Below the pieces are notes generated by a model. It saw only the letters and a program-made list of their open reading frames with translations. It searched no databases and was not told the origin of the DNA. Shown in pieces: positions 44,646 to 51,928 of a DNA stretch of 64,000 bases. Source of the DNA: a bacterium (lineage in GTDB: Bacteria > Bacillota > Clostridia > Lachnospirales > Lachnospiraceae); contig JAMPCE010000005.1 in assembly GCA_023666335.1 (NCBI GenBank), forward strand, positions 21,743-85,742, written 5' to 3'. Position 1 is the stretch's first letter, and each line of letters begins with the position of its first letter. The translations under genes and the position numbers were made by a program.

Positions 44646-45029
44646 CTAAGACTGTTTGCTGCGCTTCATGACCTCTTTCCAGGTATCCCGGACGCTCCGA
44701 AGGTGTACATTGACCTCCTCCAGGATCTCCGGATCCTTTTTGATATTCGCCTGTAAAAGTCTCTGCAGCAGATAGACATAGATCCTGTCAAAGTCCTCCG
44801 CCACCGGATATTTGTGGTCCAGCGTATTGCGGAACTCCTCGATGATACGCTGCGCTTTTACGATATTGGTATGCGCCTTTTCGATCTCGCCGTGCTCGAT
44901 CGACACGATCGCGACATTGCAGAACTTGATCGCGCCCTCGTAGAGCATCAGCGTCACCTCCGCCGGGGAGGCGGTCAGGATCTTATTCTGCGTATATTCC
45001 GCAAAGGGATTTTGTGCCGGCATAGCCAT
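44646..45029 (-). CDS. fliS: Flagellin export chaperone FliS
   Basis: The 127-residue protein has typical FliS blocks: NPFAEYTQNKILTASPAEVTLMLYEGAIKFC near the start and NTLDHKYPVAEDFDRIYVYLLQRLLQAN in the middle. FliS binds the flagellin C-terminus and keeps it unfolded for export; in Bacillus it also helps the FliW-CsrA-flagellin switch. GGAGG lies before two in-frame ATG codons (45029 and 45023), and the second has the better spacing. It lies between fliD and the FliT-like gene. Confidence 0.95.
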   Translation of the reverse strand: MAMPAQNPFAEYTQNKILTASPAEVTLMLYEGAIKFCNVAIVSIEHGEIEKAHTNIVKAQRIIEEFRNTLDHKYPVAEDFDRIYVYLLQRLLQANIKKDPEILEEVNVHLRSVRDTWKEVMKRSKQS

Positions 45030-45076
45030 TCTCCTCCTTGATCAAACCAGCCTTTTTCGGAAAAACCTCAACGCGA

Positions 45077-47314
45077 TCAGCCGCCGAACAGGCTCGCCAG
45101 CGAGTTGTTCTTGGACTCCATCTTCGCCAGCGCGGTCTCCATCGCCGAGAACTTCGCGTACCACTTATCCATCAGCGCGTTCAGTTTGTCTTCCTCTTTC
45201 TTGATCTTCTCCGTGTAGCTGTCGTACTCTTCTTTCATCTGCTTGTCGTTGTAGACGGTGAGCGCGCTGCTCAACTTAGTCGCAGACATCTTCTTGAAGA
45301 GTTCGTCGTGCATATTGTTGGCAAGCCCGCTGAAGAACGCCGCCACGGTATCCGGATCGGTCGCGATCATGGAGCGCAGGACGTCGGTATTGCCCTTTGT
45401 CGAAGCGTCGTCCGGATCGCCGTCGATGTGATAGAGACTTCTCTCGTTTTCTTTGGTGTTAAAGTAGCCCAGCGTATTGACGCCGAAATCGGACAGATAC
45501 ATCTTTCTGCCGTTTACGGTCACGCCCTGTAACATCACGTTCTTCATGGAAGACGCCACGGAGCTCAACTGGGAATCACGGCGCAGCAGAGCGTCCTTGA
45601 TCTTCTTTTCCCACTCCTCGACTTCATCGTCGCTTAAAGCTTCCTTTTCCTCGGAGGACAGCGGATCATAACCCGCAGAGGACTCCGCGTTGTAGAGGGT
45701 GTCCATCTCACCGATCAGCTCGTTGTAAGCGGTGAGCACACTCTTGACCATATCGTAGACCGCGTCCGTATCCGTAGCGGTGGAGAGAGTGATCTCCTTG
45801 TCGGTCTGCTCCAGCGCGGTGATGGTCATGCCGTTTACGGTGATCGAGTTGCTGTAGTTCTCGTATTCCACGCCGTTTAAGACGATCTTCGCATTCTGTC
45901 CGTCAATCTTGTGCGCCATCTTATTCGGATCGATCGAGGAAAGCGCCGCCAGGGCATCTTTCGACGCCTCCGCCTTTGTGTTGACCTCCGCCGTGATCGT
46001 AGCTTCCAGTGCAGCCGTCGCAGCCACCGTATCATCCGTCACCGTGTAGGTTCCGGCATGGGCGTCAAGTGTATCCTGATTTTTCTGCTTGGTCGCATTG
46101 TTTGCGGCGATCGCGCTCACAAAGCTGTAGCAGTTCTTAGCGTCCGTGATCTCTTTCTCTTTTGCCGCCACAGCGTCCTTTGCCGCCTGGATATCCGCCT
46201 CGCTCGCGCCGGAACCTTCTTTCTGCTTCTCAGCCAGATCCTTTTTCAGATCCTCCAGCTCCTGCGTCAGACCATTCTGACGAACCTTTTCCTTGACGGG
46301 CTGACCGTCCTGCATCACGACATTGCCCTCGTCGTCTTTCTTATCGACTTCCACTTCCTCGCCGTAGATCTTGTCGTAGAGGTCGTCTTTGGACATGCTG
46401 CCGTATGTGGCGTAACCGTCAAGCTCTTCGAGTTTCTCCTGATTCGTAACGTTCGCCTTATCCAGTTCTTCGTTCGCCTTCGTGAGGGCGTCGTCCTGCG
46501 CCTTATACGCCTTTGCGCGCGCCTCCGCCATGCTCTGGATCAGCGCGTCTTTCTCCGCCTTGACGTCGGCAGCCAGATCGCTGTCGTCGCCCGCTACGGA
46601 ATAATAGTTTGCCCACTTCTCATATTCCTGATACTCTGCGCTCTTCGTCTCGCCCGCCGCAGGCGCGCCGCTCAAAAGCCCCAGCACTTCCAGAGCCTTA
46701 AAGCCGTTTGCGTCGTCGCCCGTGATCGAGAAGCCCGCAAGCTCTCCGGTATCTTTCGAACTGATGAACAGGCGCTGGTTCGTCTCGTCGAAGCTGGCGT
46801 TCAATCCGGTGTTTTTCAGCGCCGTGACAAACTCACTGATCTTCATATCCGCACTGACATTAATCTCCGCAGACGCACCGTTTGCTCCGGTTATGCTGAT
46901 CTTTCCCGTCGTGCCGGCATCCATCCCCAACCGTCCCAGCGTCGCATTCTCACGGAAATGGGTGTTGCCCTGCGCGATGCTGCCGCCGGTCAGATAAGCG
47001 CGCTTTGCAAGCTGCTTCACGGTCATCGTGTGCACGCCGTCCACCGTGTCAGCCCCGCTCTCGACCCTCACCGCGTTCGAATCGGACACGGTGGTCTTTT
47101 TCTTGATATAGTTGCTCTGGAAACGCAGATCATCCAGTTTCTGGTAGAAACTGTAGACCTTCGTATTCAATGCTTTCCACGCATCCATCTTCCAGGAAAA
47201 ACTTTTCTGTTTCTTGACCAGCTTTTCTTTTTTGTAGCTCTGTGCCGAAGCCAATTCATTGATGATGCTCTCGGTATCGAGCCCTGAGTACATACCTGTG
47301 ATCCTGATTGACAT
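45077..47314 (-). CDS. fliD: Flagellar filament cap protein FliD
   Basis: The 745-residue protein has FliD_N at the start (IRITGMYSGLDTESIINELA) and a FliD_C coiled end (DSYTEKIKKEEDKLNALMDKWYAKFSAM). The middle carries a long Ala/Lys/Glu-rich helical insertion of roughly 200 residues (KADVKAEKDALIQSMAEARA onward) with heptad character, so it is larger than common FliD proteins of 450-600 residues. It caps the growing filament and may be surface-exposed. It follows flaG by 20 bp and uses the flaG sigma-D promoter. Confidence 0.95.
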   Translation of the reverse strand: MSIRITGMYSGLDTESIINELASAQSYKKEKLVKKQKSFSWKMDAWKALNTKVYSFYQKLDDLRFQSNYIKKKTTVSDSNAVRVESGADTVDGVHTMTVKQLAKRAYLTGGSIAQGNTHFRENATLGRLGMDAGTTGKISITGANGASAEINVSADMKISEFVTALKNTGLNASFDETNQRLFISSKDTGELAGFSITGDDANGFKALEVLGLLSGAPAAGETKSAEYQEYEKWANYYSVAGDDSDLAADVKAEKDALIQSMAEARAKAYKAQDDALTKANEELDKANVTNQEKLEELDGYATYGSMSKDDLYDKIYGEEVEVDKKDDEGNVVMQDGQPVKEKVRQNGLTQELEDLKKDLAEKQKEGSGASEADIQAAKDAVAAKEKEITDAKNCYSFVSAIAANNATKQKNQDTLDAHAGTYTVTDDTVAATAALEATITAEVNTKAEASKDALAALSSIDPNKMAHKIDGQNAKIVLNGVEYENYSNSITVNGMTITALEQTDKEITLSTATDTDAVYDMVKSVLTAYNELIGEMDTLYNAESSAGYDPLSSEEKEALSDDEVEEWEKKIKDALLRRDSQLSSVASSMKNVMLQGVTVNGRKMYLSDFGVNTLGYFNTKENERSLYHIDGDPDDASTKGNTDVLRSMIATDPDTVAAFFSGLANNMHDELFKKMSATKLSSALTVYNDKQMKEEYDSYTEKIKKEEDKLNALMDKWYAKFSAMETALAKMESKNNSLASLFGG

Positions 47315-47334
47315 TTTGTTTCCCTCCCGGCTGT

Positions 47335-47790
47335 CTATCTCTTTTCATCTACAAGGATGCCTGCCATCTCCCAGATCCTGGCAATCATATCCAGGGTCTT
47401 TTCCGGCGGGAACTCCTTGATGACTTCCTTCGTATCCTTATCCATGATCTTGATCATGATACGGTTGGTGTCTTCATGAACGCCGAAAACAGCTTCTTCG
47501 TTGGTGTTATTGATCTTCTTGTTCATCTCCGCGATCGCCTTTTTCAGCTGATCGGTCTGCTGCGCTACGCTCTGCTTCGCACCCGGCTGCTGCTGACTGT
47601 CGGCATTATCGCCGCCTCTTCCTTTCTCATCTTCCGCCTGAGGCTTCACTACTGCTGCGGTCGTCGCATCGACGTTTACTGCCTGCCCATCCTCCGGTAC
47701 TTCCGTGTTAACCGGCGCAGCTGGCTGGGGCTTCGTTACTGCCTGTGCCTGATACGTCATGACACTGTTTAATGGTTCAATCGTTGCCAT
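47335..47790 (-). CDS. flaG: FlaG family protein
   Basis: The 151-residue protein has a disordered Pro/Ala/Gln-rich N-terminal half. The conserved FlaG domain (EAVFGVHEDTNRIMIKIMDK, EVIKEFPPEKTLDMIARIWE) fills the C-terminal half. ATG 47790 follows GGAGGTG with 8-base spacing; the longer frame begins at a TTG. FlaG influences filament length and usually stands before fliD and fliS, as here. It is the first gene after a clear sigma-D promoter. Confidence 0.92.
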   Translation of the reverse strand: MATIEPLNSVMTYQAQAVTKPQPAAPVNTEVPEDGQAVNVDATTAAVVKPQAEDEKGRGGDNADSQQQPGAKQSVAQQTDQLKKAIAEMNKKINNTNEEAVFGVHEDTNRIMIKIMDKDTKEVIKEFPPEKTLDMIARIWEMAGILVDEKR

Positions 47791-47891
47791 CGTCAATCAC
47801 CTCCATGTGATATTTGGTAAAAAAGTTACTGGAATCGTCTCTTGACCGCGCCTTCCGCATCATTGCCAAAGGACGCAGTCTCTTGTATTCT

Positions 47892-47918
47892 ATATCGGAG
47901 AAAACTGATAAATATTTA
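47892..47918 (-). promoter_or_regulatory. Sigma-D promoter of flaG-fliD-fliS
   Basis: On the minus strand TAAA (47915-47918), 16 bp, CCGATAT (47892-47898). Both boxes and the spacer length match the flagellin promoter. Confidence 0.87.
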
Positions 47919-47944
47919 GCCGCCGCGCCAAAATAGTTTGAAAT

Positions 47945-47973
47945 TTGTAATTCTTTTCATTTTCCGTTATAAT
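47945..47973 (+). promoter_or_regulatory. Promoter of the second CgeB-like gene, leaderless
   Basis: TTGTAA (47945-47950) and TATAAT (47968-47973) are separated by 17 bp. The ATG at 47981 begins 7 bases after the -10, so the transcript should start at the initiation codon; no ribosome site is present. Confidence 0.75.
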
Positions 47974-47980
47974 CATACTC

Positions 47981-49165
47981 ATGGAAATCTTATTTTATCG
48001 CTACAACAGCATATGCGAACCGGATATCTTACAGGTCTTTACGGATTTCGGCATCACGGTGCATGTCGAGGACATGGAAATGCGGGACAAACAGATCTCT
48101 CCGAGACAGTGCGCTGAAAAGGTGAGCGAATGGATCCTTGCGCATCCGCTTGCTTTCGTGTTCAGCGTGAACTTCTTTCCCGCCATCTCCTACACCTGCG
48201 AGCGGCTGAAAGTCCCTTACGTCTGCTGGAGCGTGGATTCTCCCGTGCCGGAGCTGTTTTCCAACGCGCTGAAAAATTCGTACAACCGCATTTTTTTGTT
48301 CGACAAAGCGCAGTATGACTTTTTTTCCCCCGCCAATCCCGACTGCATTTACCATCTGCCGCTCGCCACGAACACCAAACGCTGGGAAAAGGCGGTGCTT
48401 GCCATGACAGATGAAGATTACGCCGCCTACGGGGCGGACGTGTCTTTCGTCGGCTCATTATATACGGAGAAGTGCCGATACGATCGGCTCTCCCTCTCTG
48501 CGCACACCCGCGGCTTCGTGGACGGGCTGATCGAGGCGCAGCTTAAAGTCTACGGCTGCAATCTGATCTCGGAGGCATTGACTGATTCGGTCATTCAGGA
48601 GATCGCGGCGGCGGATGCGGATTTTTATAAAAGCGACGACGTCTATACCGATCCGTCCCGCTACCTCGCGGCGCACCAGTACATCGGCATGAAGCTTGCC
48701 GCCGTGGAACGGGAGCGCACCTTAAACCGCCTCGCGGAACACTTTGCCGTCACACTCTACACCAGAAGCGACACTTCGCATCTGAAAGGCGTCCGCTGCA
48801 AGGGCGGCGTGAGCACCCTCACCGAGATGCCGAAAGTCTTTCAGGCAAGCCGGATCAACCTGAACATGACCATGCGCCCCATCGAGAGCGGGCTGTCTCT
48901 GCGCGTCTGGGATATCCTCGGCTGCGGCGGGTTCCTCCTCACGAATTTTCAGGCGGAGATCCCCGATTATTTTGAGATCGGGCGCGATCTGGAAACCTAC
49001 GCGTCTATGGAAGAACTAGAGGAAAAAGTGCAGTATTATCTGACACATGAAGAAGCGCGGATGGAGATCGCCATCCGCGGCTGTGAAAAAGTGGCGCAGT
49101 ATCATACCTATCAGGTACGGCTTGCGGAGATGATCAAACAGTTAGCCGAGCATCCTCACACTTGA
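47981..49165 (+). CDS. CgeB-like glycosyltransferase (second copy)
   Basis: The 394-residue protein has the same domain plan as the gene at 37919: N-terminal MEILFYRYNSICEPDILQVF and VPYVCWSVDSPVPELFSNAL, C-terminal LRVWDILGCGGFLLTNFQAE and the YLTHEEARMEIAIRGCEKV tail. It stands alone on the plus strand between two minus-strand flagellar operons, and its mRNA seems leaderless. The last 32 bp overlap the 3' end of the convergent HTH-ATPase gene. A role in flagellin glycosylation is likely from context. One TTGACY-N5-GGTCAA near-palindrome lies inside at 48588-48604. Confidence 0.88.
   Translation: MEILFYRYNSICEPDILQVFTDFGITVHVEDMEMRDKQISPRQCAEKVSEWILAHPLAFVFSVNFFPAISYTCERLKVPYVCWSVDSPVPELFSNALKNSYNRIFLFDKAQYDFFSPANPDCIYHLPLATNTKRWEKAVLAMTDEDYAAYGADVSFVGSLYTEKCRYDRLSLSAHTRGFVDGLIEAQLKVYGCNLISEALTDSVIQEIAAADADFYKSDDVYTDPSRYLAAHQYIGMKLAAVERERTLNRLAEHFAVTLYTRSDTSHLKGVRCKGGVSTLTEMPKVFQASRINLNMTMRPIESGLSLRVWDILGCGGFLLTNFQAEIPDYFEIGRDLETYASMEELEEKVQYYLTHEEARMEIAIRGCEKVAQYHTYQVRLAEMIKQLAEHPHT
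48588..48604. repeat. TTGACY-N5-GGTCAA palindrome, site 9
   Basis: TTGACT-GATTC-GGTCAT, inside the second CgeB-like gene, keeps ten of twelve arm bases. Confidence 0.45.
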
Positions 49166-51014
49166 CCCTGCATTCCTTTTTCCAAAATGCAATGCCAAAT
49201 TTTCTGATCCGCATACAGCCATTCTGCTTAAGTTCCGCTTCATACCCCTTTTCCTCAATCTGCCGAAGCGCCGTTTCTGCCAAAGCGGCAAGCGCTTCAT
49301 CCACAGCTGTGCCGTCCCCGTTCTTTCGATCGAGCGCCTTGATCTCGATCAAATAGGCATACCGCTCTTTATCTTTCGGTCGCAGTTGTATATCATACCG
49401 CCCATTTCCGGACTCCCTGTTTGAGGTAACAATATAATATTGATTCAGCATGGCGCTCATACCAAGCAGCAGTCCGTGATAAAAAGTTTCCGATGCCGCA
49501 TCATGGTAACTGATCGTCTCCCGCAAAAAATTTTGCAGCGCTTCCTGCACTTTCTCGTCCTCGCCCAGCAAAAGCCCGCGCAGAACCGCCGTGGAAGCTG
49601 CCATTGGTATAATATCTTCCAGCCTTGCCAGAATCTCTTTCTCATACACGATCGCTATTTCCCTGTTCGGAATCACCACATCGCAAAGCGAGTTGCCGTC
49701 GTAGAGCAACTGTCCGCTTTTTACCGTCAAATAGCCCGCCATAAGCAGAAAACTATATACGCTCGCCGGATTCCGCCTTACATCGGGATAAACCACCGAC
49801 GTATCTATATATGCACTTACGCTCTGCCCTGCCAGCAGTGTTCTCATCTCTTCCAGCATTTCCGAAGATGCCGCCTCGGTGATATCGCCCAAAATTTCAT
49901 TGCTTCCCGTAGACTGCCAATAGGTCTGCGGAAAACAATCATTATCCGCATAATTCAAAATGGACCACGGATTATAAATCTCCGTTCCGCCGAAAAGATA
50001 CCCGTCATACCATTCTCCGGCTTCCTTCAGCTTGCGCGGTTTGCCGCAGTCTCGCAGCAGTTGTTCCACCTCATTCCGGGTAAAGCCAAAATATCGGCTA
50101 TACCTTTTATCCAGAACGGAATTGACGGATAAATTATTCAAACCGCTGAAAATGCTCTCTTTGGCAACCCGCAGGATTCCGGTCATAAAGGCTCTGCTCA
50201 CACACGGATTATCCTTGAGTCCGCCAGACAGGAAATTGCGCATAAAACCTATCACTTTGTCATAATATTTTTTCGTATGCCCCTGCTGAATGGGCGTATC
50301 ATACTCATCAATCAGGATGACAGGCGCTGTTTTATGATAGCGGCAGAGCATCTGTGAGAGACGTTTCAATGTTCCCGCCCACAACGAATCCTGCAGTTCT
50401 TTCTGCAAGACCTGCTTAAAATACTGCACGTCACTGTCGCCCAGCCGAGCATCTTCCAAAAGATACGCATGTCTCTGAAATTCCTGGCTGATGGTGTCGT
50501 ACAGATTATCTCTTGTCTCCTCCCAGGTATCATATTTAATGTCCTTAAAAGAAAAATAAATAACAGGATACTTTCCCTGCTCCTCTCTGTATTTTTCGCC
50601 GCATTCCCATATTTGCGTATCTTTAAAATAAATGGCGGTGTCCTCATCTGTCTCTTCAAAAAAAACACGCAGCATATCCATGTTCAACGTCTTGCCGAAC
50701 CGTCTCGGTCTGATAAATAGAGATATCGACGCCGCATAATCAATGAGATCTTTGATCAGCATCGTCTTATCGACATAATAATACTGAGAAACCGCCGTCT
50801 TATAATCGGATATGCCGATCGGAAACGGAAGAAAATCCCGTCGGCGCGCCCCTGTCCTCTCTTGCAGACCATCTGCGGCATCCGCAGGGATCATCCAACG
50901 GTTGCCCGATTTATAAGCGCCCTCTATTTTTCCGGCTGCACAGAGAGCATTCACCTGTCTCTTCGTAATGCCCAACTGTTCAGCCATCTGCACAGAAGTC
51001 CTATATTCTTCCAT
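49134..51014 (-). CDS. HTH-AAA ATPase-PD(D/E)XK protein
   Basis: The 626-residue protein begins with a helix-turn-helix (SVQMAEQLGITKRQVNALCA, then KSGNRWMIPADA). An AAA-ATPase-like domain follows, with a P-loop in RPRRFGKTLNMD and Walker B in VILIDEYDTPIQQ, and then a C-terminal PD-(D/E)XK nuclease-like domain with RYDIQL and LIEIKALD. The ATPase-nuclease pair is a large family of unknown function, abundant in gut bacteria; the N-terminal DNA-binding domain is the unusual part. ATG 51014 follows GGAGGG. A 21-bp repeat array lies directly upstream of its promoter. It interrupts the flagellar region and converges on the CgeB-like gene with a 32-bp overlap. Confidence 0.85.
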   Translation of the reverse strand: MEEYRTSVQMAEQLGITKRQVNALCAAGKIEGAYKSGNRWMIPADAADGLQERTGARRRDFLPFPIGISDYKTAVSQYYYVDKTMLIKDLIDYAASISLFIRPRRFGKTLNMDMLRVFFEETDEDTAIYFKDTQIWECGEKYREEQGKYPVIYFSFKDIKYDTWEETRDNLYDTISQEFQRHAYLLEDARLGDSDVQYFKQVLQKELQDSLWAGTLKRLSQMLCRYHKTAPVILIDEYDTPIQQGHTKKYYDKVIGFMRNFLSGGLKDNPCVSRAFMTGILRVAKESIFSGLNNLSVNSVLDKRYSRYFGFTRNEVEQLLRDCGKPRKLKEAGEWYDGYLFGGTEIYNPWSILNYADNDCFPQTYWQSTGSNEILGDITEAASSEMLEEMRTLLAGQSVSAYIDTSVVYPDVRRNPASVYSFLLMAGYLTVKSGQLLYDGNSLCDVVIPNREIAIVYEKEILARLEDIIPMAASTAVLRGLLLGEDEKVQEALQNFLRETISYHDAASETFYHGLLLGMSAMLNQYYIVTSNRESGNGRYDIQLRPKDKERYAYLIEIKALDRKNGDGTAVDEALAALAETALRQIEEKGYEAELKQNGCMRIRKFGIAFWKKECRVKCEDARLTV

Positions 51015-51079
51015 GTTTTCCCTCCATCTCAAAACAGTCCGCCCCGATCCTTTCACGGAATACTCCTGCTATACTATAT

Positions 51080-51107
51080 ATTATACCCAAAAATGGGAAG
51101 TTTACAA
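51080..51107 (-). promoter_or_regulatory. Promoter of the HTH-ATPase gene
   Basis: On the minus strand TTGTAA (51102-51107) and TATAAT (51080-51085) are separated by 16 bp. The spacer contains the inverted unit AACTTCCCATTT of the repeat array. Confidence 0.7.
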
Positions 51108-51213
51108 GCAAATTGCCCGCAAACTTCCCATTTATTCCAAAAAACTTCCCACTTTCAACGCACGACTTCCCGCTTTCAGCAAGAGACTTCCCACTTATTT
51201 TGAAAAATTTCCC
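51091..51213. repeat. 21-bp repeat array with one inverted unit
   Basis: ACTTCCC-type cores start at 51123, 51144, 51165, 51186 and 51207 (the last ATTTCCC), a strict 21-bp period. The sequence between the cores is only loosely conserved. A sixth, inverted unit (AAATGGGAAGTTT, 51091-51103) forms a perfect 13-bp inverted repeat with the first unit (51121-51133). The array fills the whole space between the csrA stop and the HTH-ATPase promoter. Confidence 0.88.
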
Positions 51214-51216
51214 GTT

Positions 51217-51435
51217 TTATCCGAGCAGATTCTTTAACGCCGCCATGCCGTCCACATCTCCGGCTTCCTTATTTGCATCCTGGATCTGCACATAGACTTC
51301 CTTGCGGTACACCGGAACTTCTCTGGGTGCACTGATGCCAAGCTTTACCTGTTCGCCTTTGATTTCAAGTACGGTGACCTCCACGTTATTGTTGATCACA
51401 AGGGCTTCGTTCTTTTTTCTGGATAAAGCTAACAT
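51217..51435 (-). CDS. csrA: Carbon storage regulator CsrA
   Basis: The 72-residue protein has the family start MLALSRKKNEALVINNNVEV and the RNA-binding blocks VKLGISAPREVPVYRKEVY. CsrA binds GGA motifs in RNA hairpins and blocks translation; in motile Firmicutes the main target is flagellin mRNA, and the flagellin leader in this window has two such sites. The ATG directly follows the fliW stop (TAA-ATG), so the antagonist and the regulator are co-translated. The gene ends 4 bp before the 21-bp repeat array. Confidence 0.97.
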   Translation of the reverse strand: MLALSRKKNEALVINNNVEVTVLEIKGEQVKLGISAPREVPVYRKEVYVQIQDANKEAGDVDGMAALKNLLG

Positions 51436-51900
51436 TTACTCACCCGCCTTTTCTCTGTTTTGATTCAGGATCTCATAGATGGGGAATTTCACCGGATATT
51501 CCTCCCCCTCCACGATCACCTGTGTGCCGAGTCTCTCCGCCGCATTGATCACGATGGGACCTTTTAAGTTTACCGTCATTCCCTGTACATTGTTCTTCGG
51601 AATCGTCACCGTCACCATCACCAGGAGCTCCTCGGGGATCAGTTCTCCGATATTTTTTAACAGTTCATCGTCCACCTCGGGATTATAGTCCGGACATACG
51701 ATCAGCGGATCCATCACGGGCATCGCAAAGGCAGGCTCCTGAATGGACTGCAGCCAGTGGATTGTTTCCGTTCCCTTCTCCTCGTCATGGATCAATGCAA
51801 AGTCCTGTAGATCCGGAAAGCCGATGATCCCGTTTGGAAAATGAATCAGCTTCTCGTCATCTATGGTGATCTCTCCAAATACCCTCGTTGTAATCTGCAT
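51436..51900 (-). CDS. fliW: Flagellar assembly factor FliW
   Basis: The 154-residue protein begins MQITTRVFGEITIDDEKLIH and has the family blocks FPNGIIGFPDLQDFALIHDE and LVMVTVTIPKNNVQGMTVNL. FliW binds flagellin or CsrA: free FliW sequesters CsrA and so lets flagellin be made until flagellin titrates FliW. ATG 51900 follows an AGGGAG site; the frame from 51927 adds nine non-family residues. It sits between flgL and csrA, the usual order. Confidence 0.96.
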   Translation of the reverse strand: MQITTRVFGEITIDDEKLIHFPNGIIGFPDLQDFALIHDEEKGTETIHWLQSIQEPAFAMPVMDPLIVCPDYNPEVDDELLKNIGELIPEELLVMVTVTIPKNNVQGMTVNLKGPIVINAAERLGTQVIVEGEEYPVKFPIYEILNQNREKAGE

Positions 51901-51928
51901 ACCCGTTGTCTCCCTTTTTCCAATCAAA

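Noticed and set aside
45911..47287. A 458-codon open frame on the plus strand
   Set aside because: It is the antisense shadow of fliD; the protein would be Arg/Leu-rich with no domain, while fliD is certain.
51091..51213. Possible small CRISPR array
   Set aside because: The 21-bp period has a short 7-base core and no unique spacers of normal length, and no cas genes are in the window.
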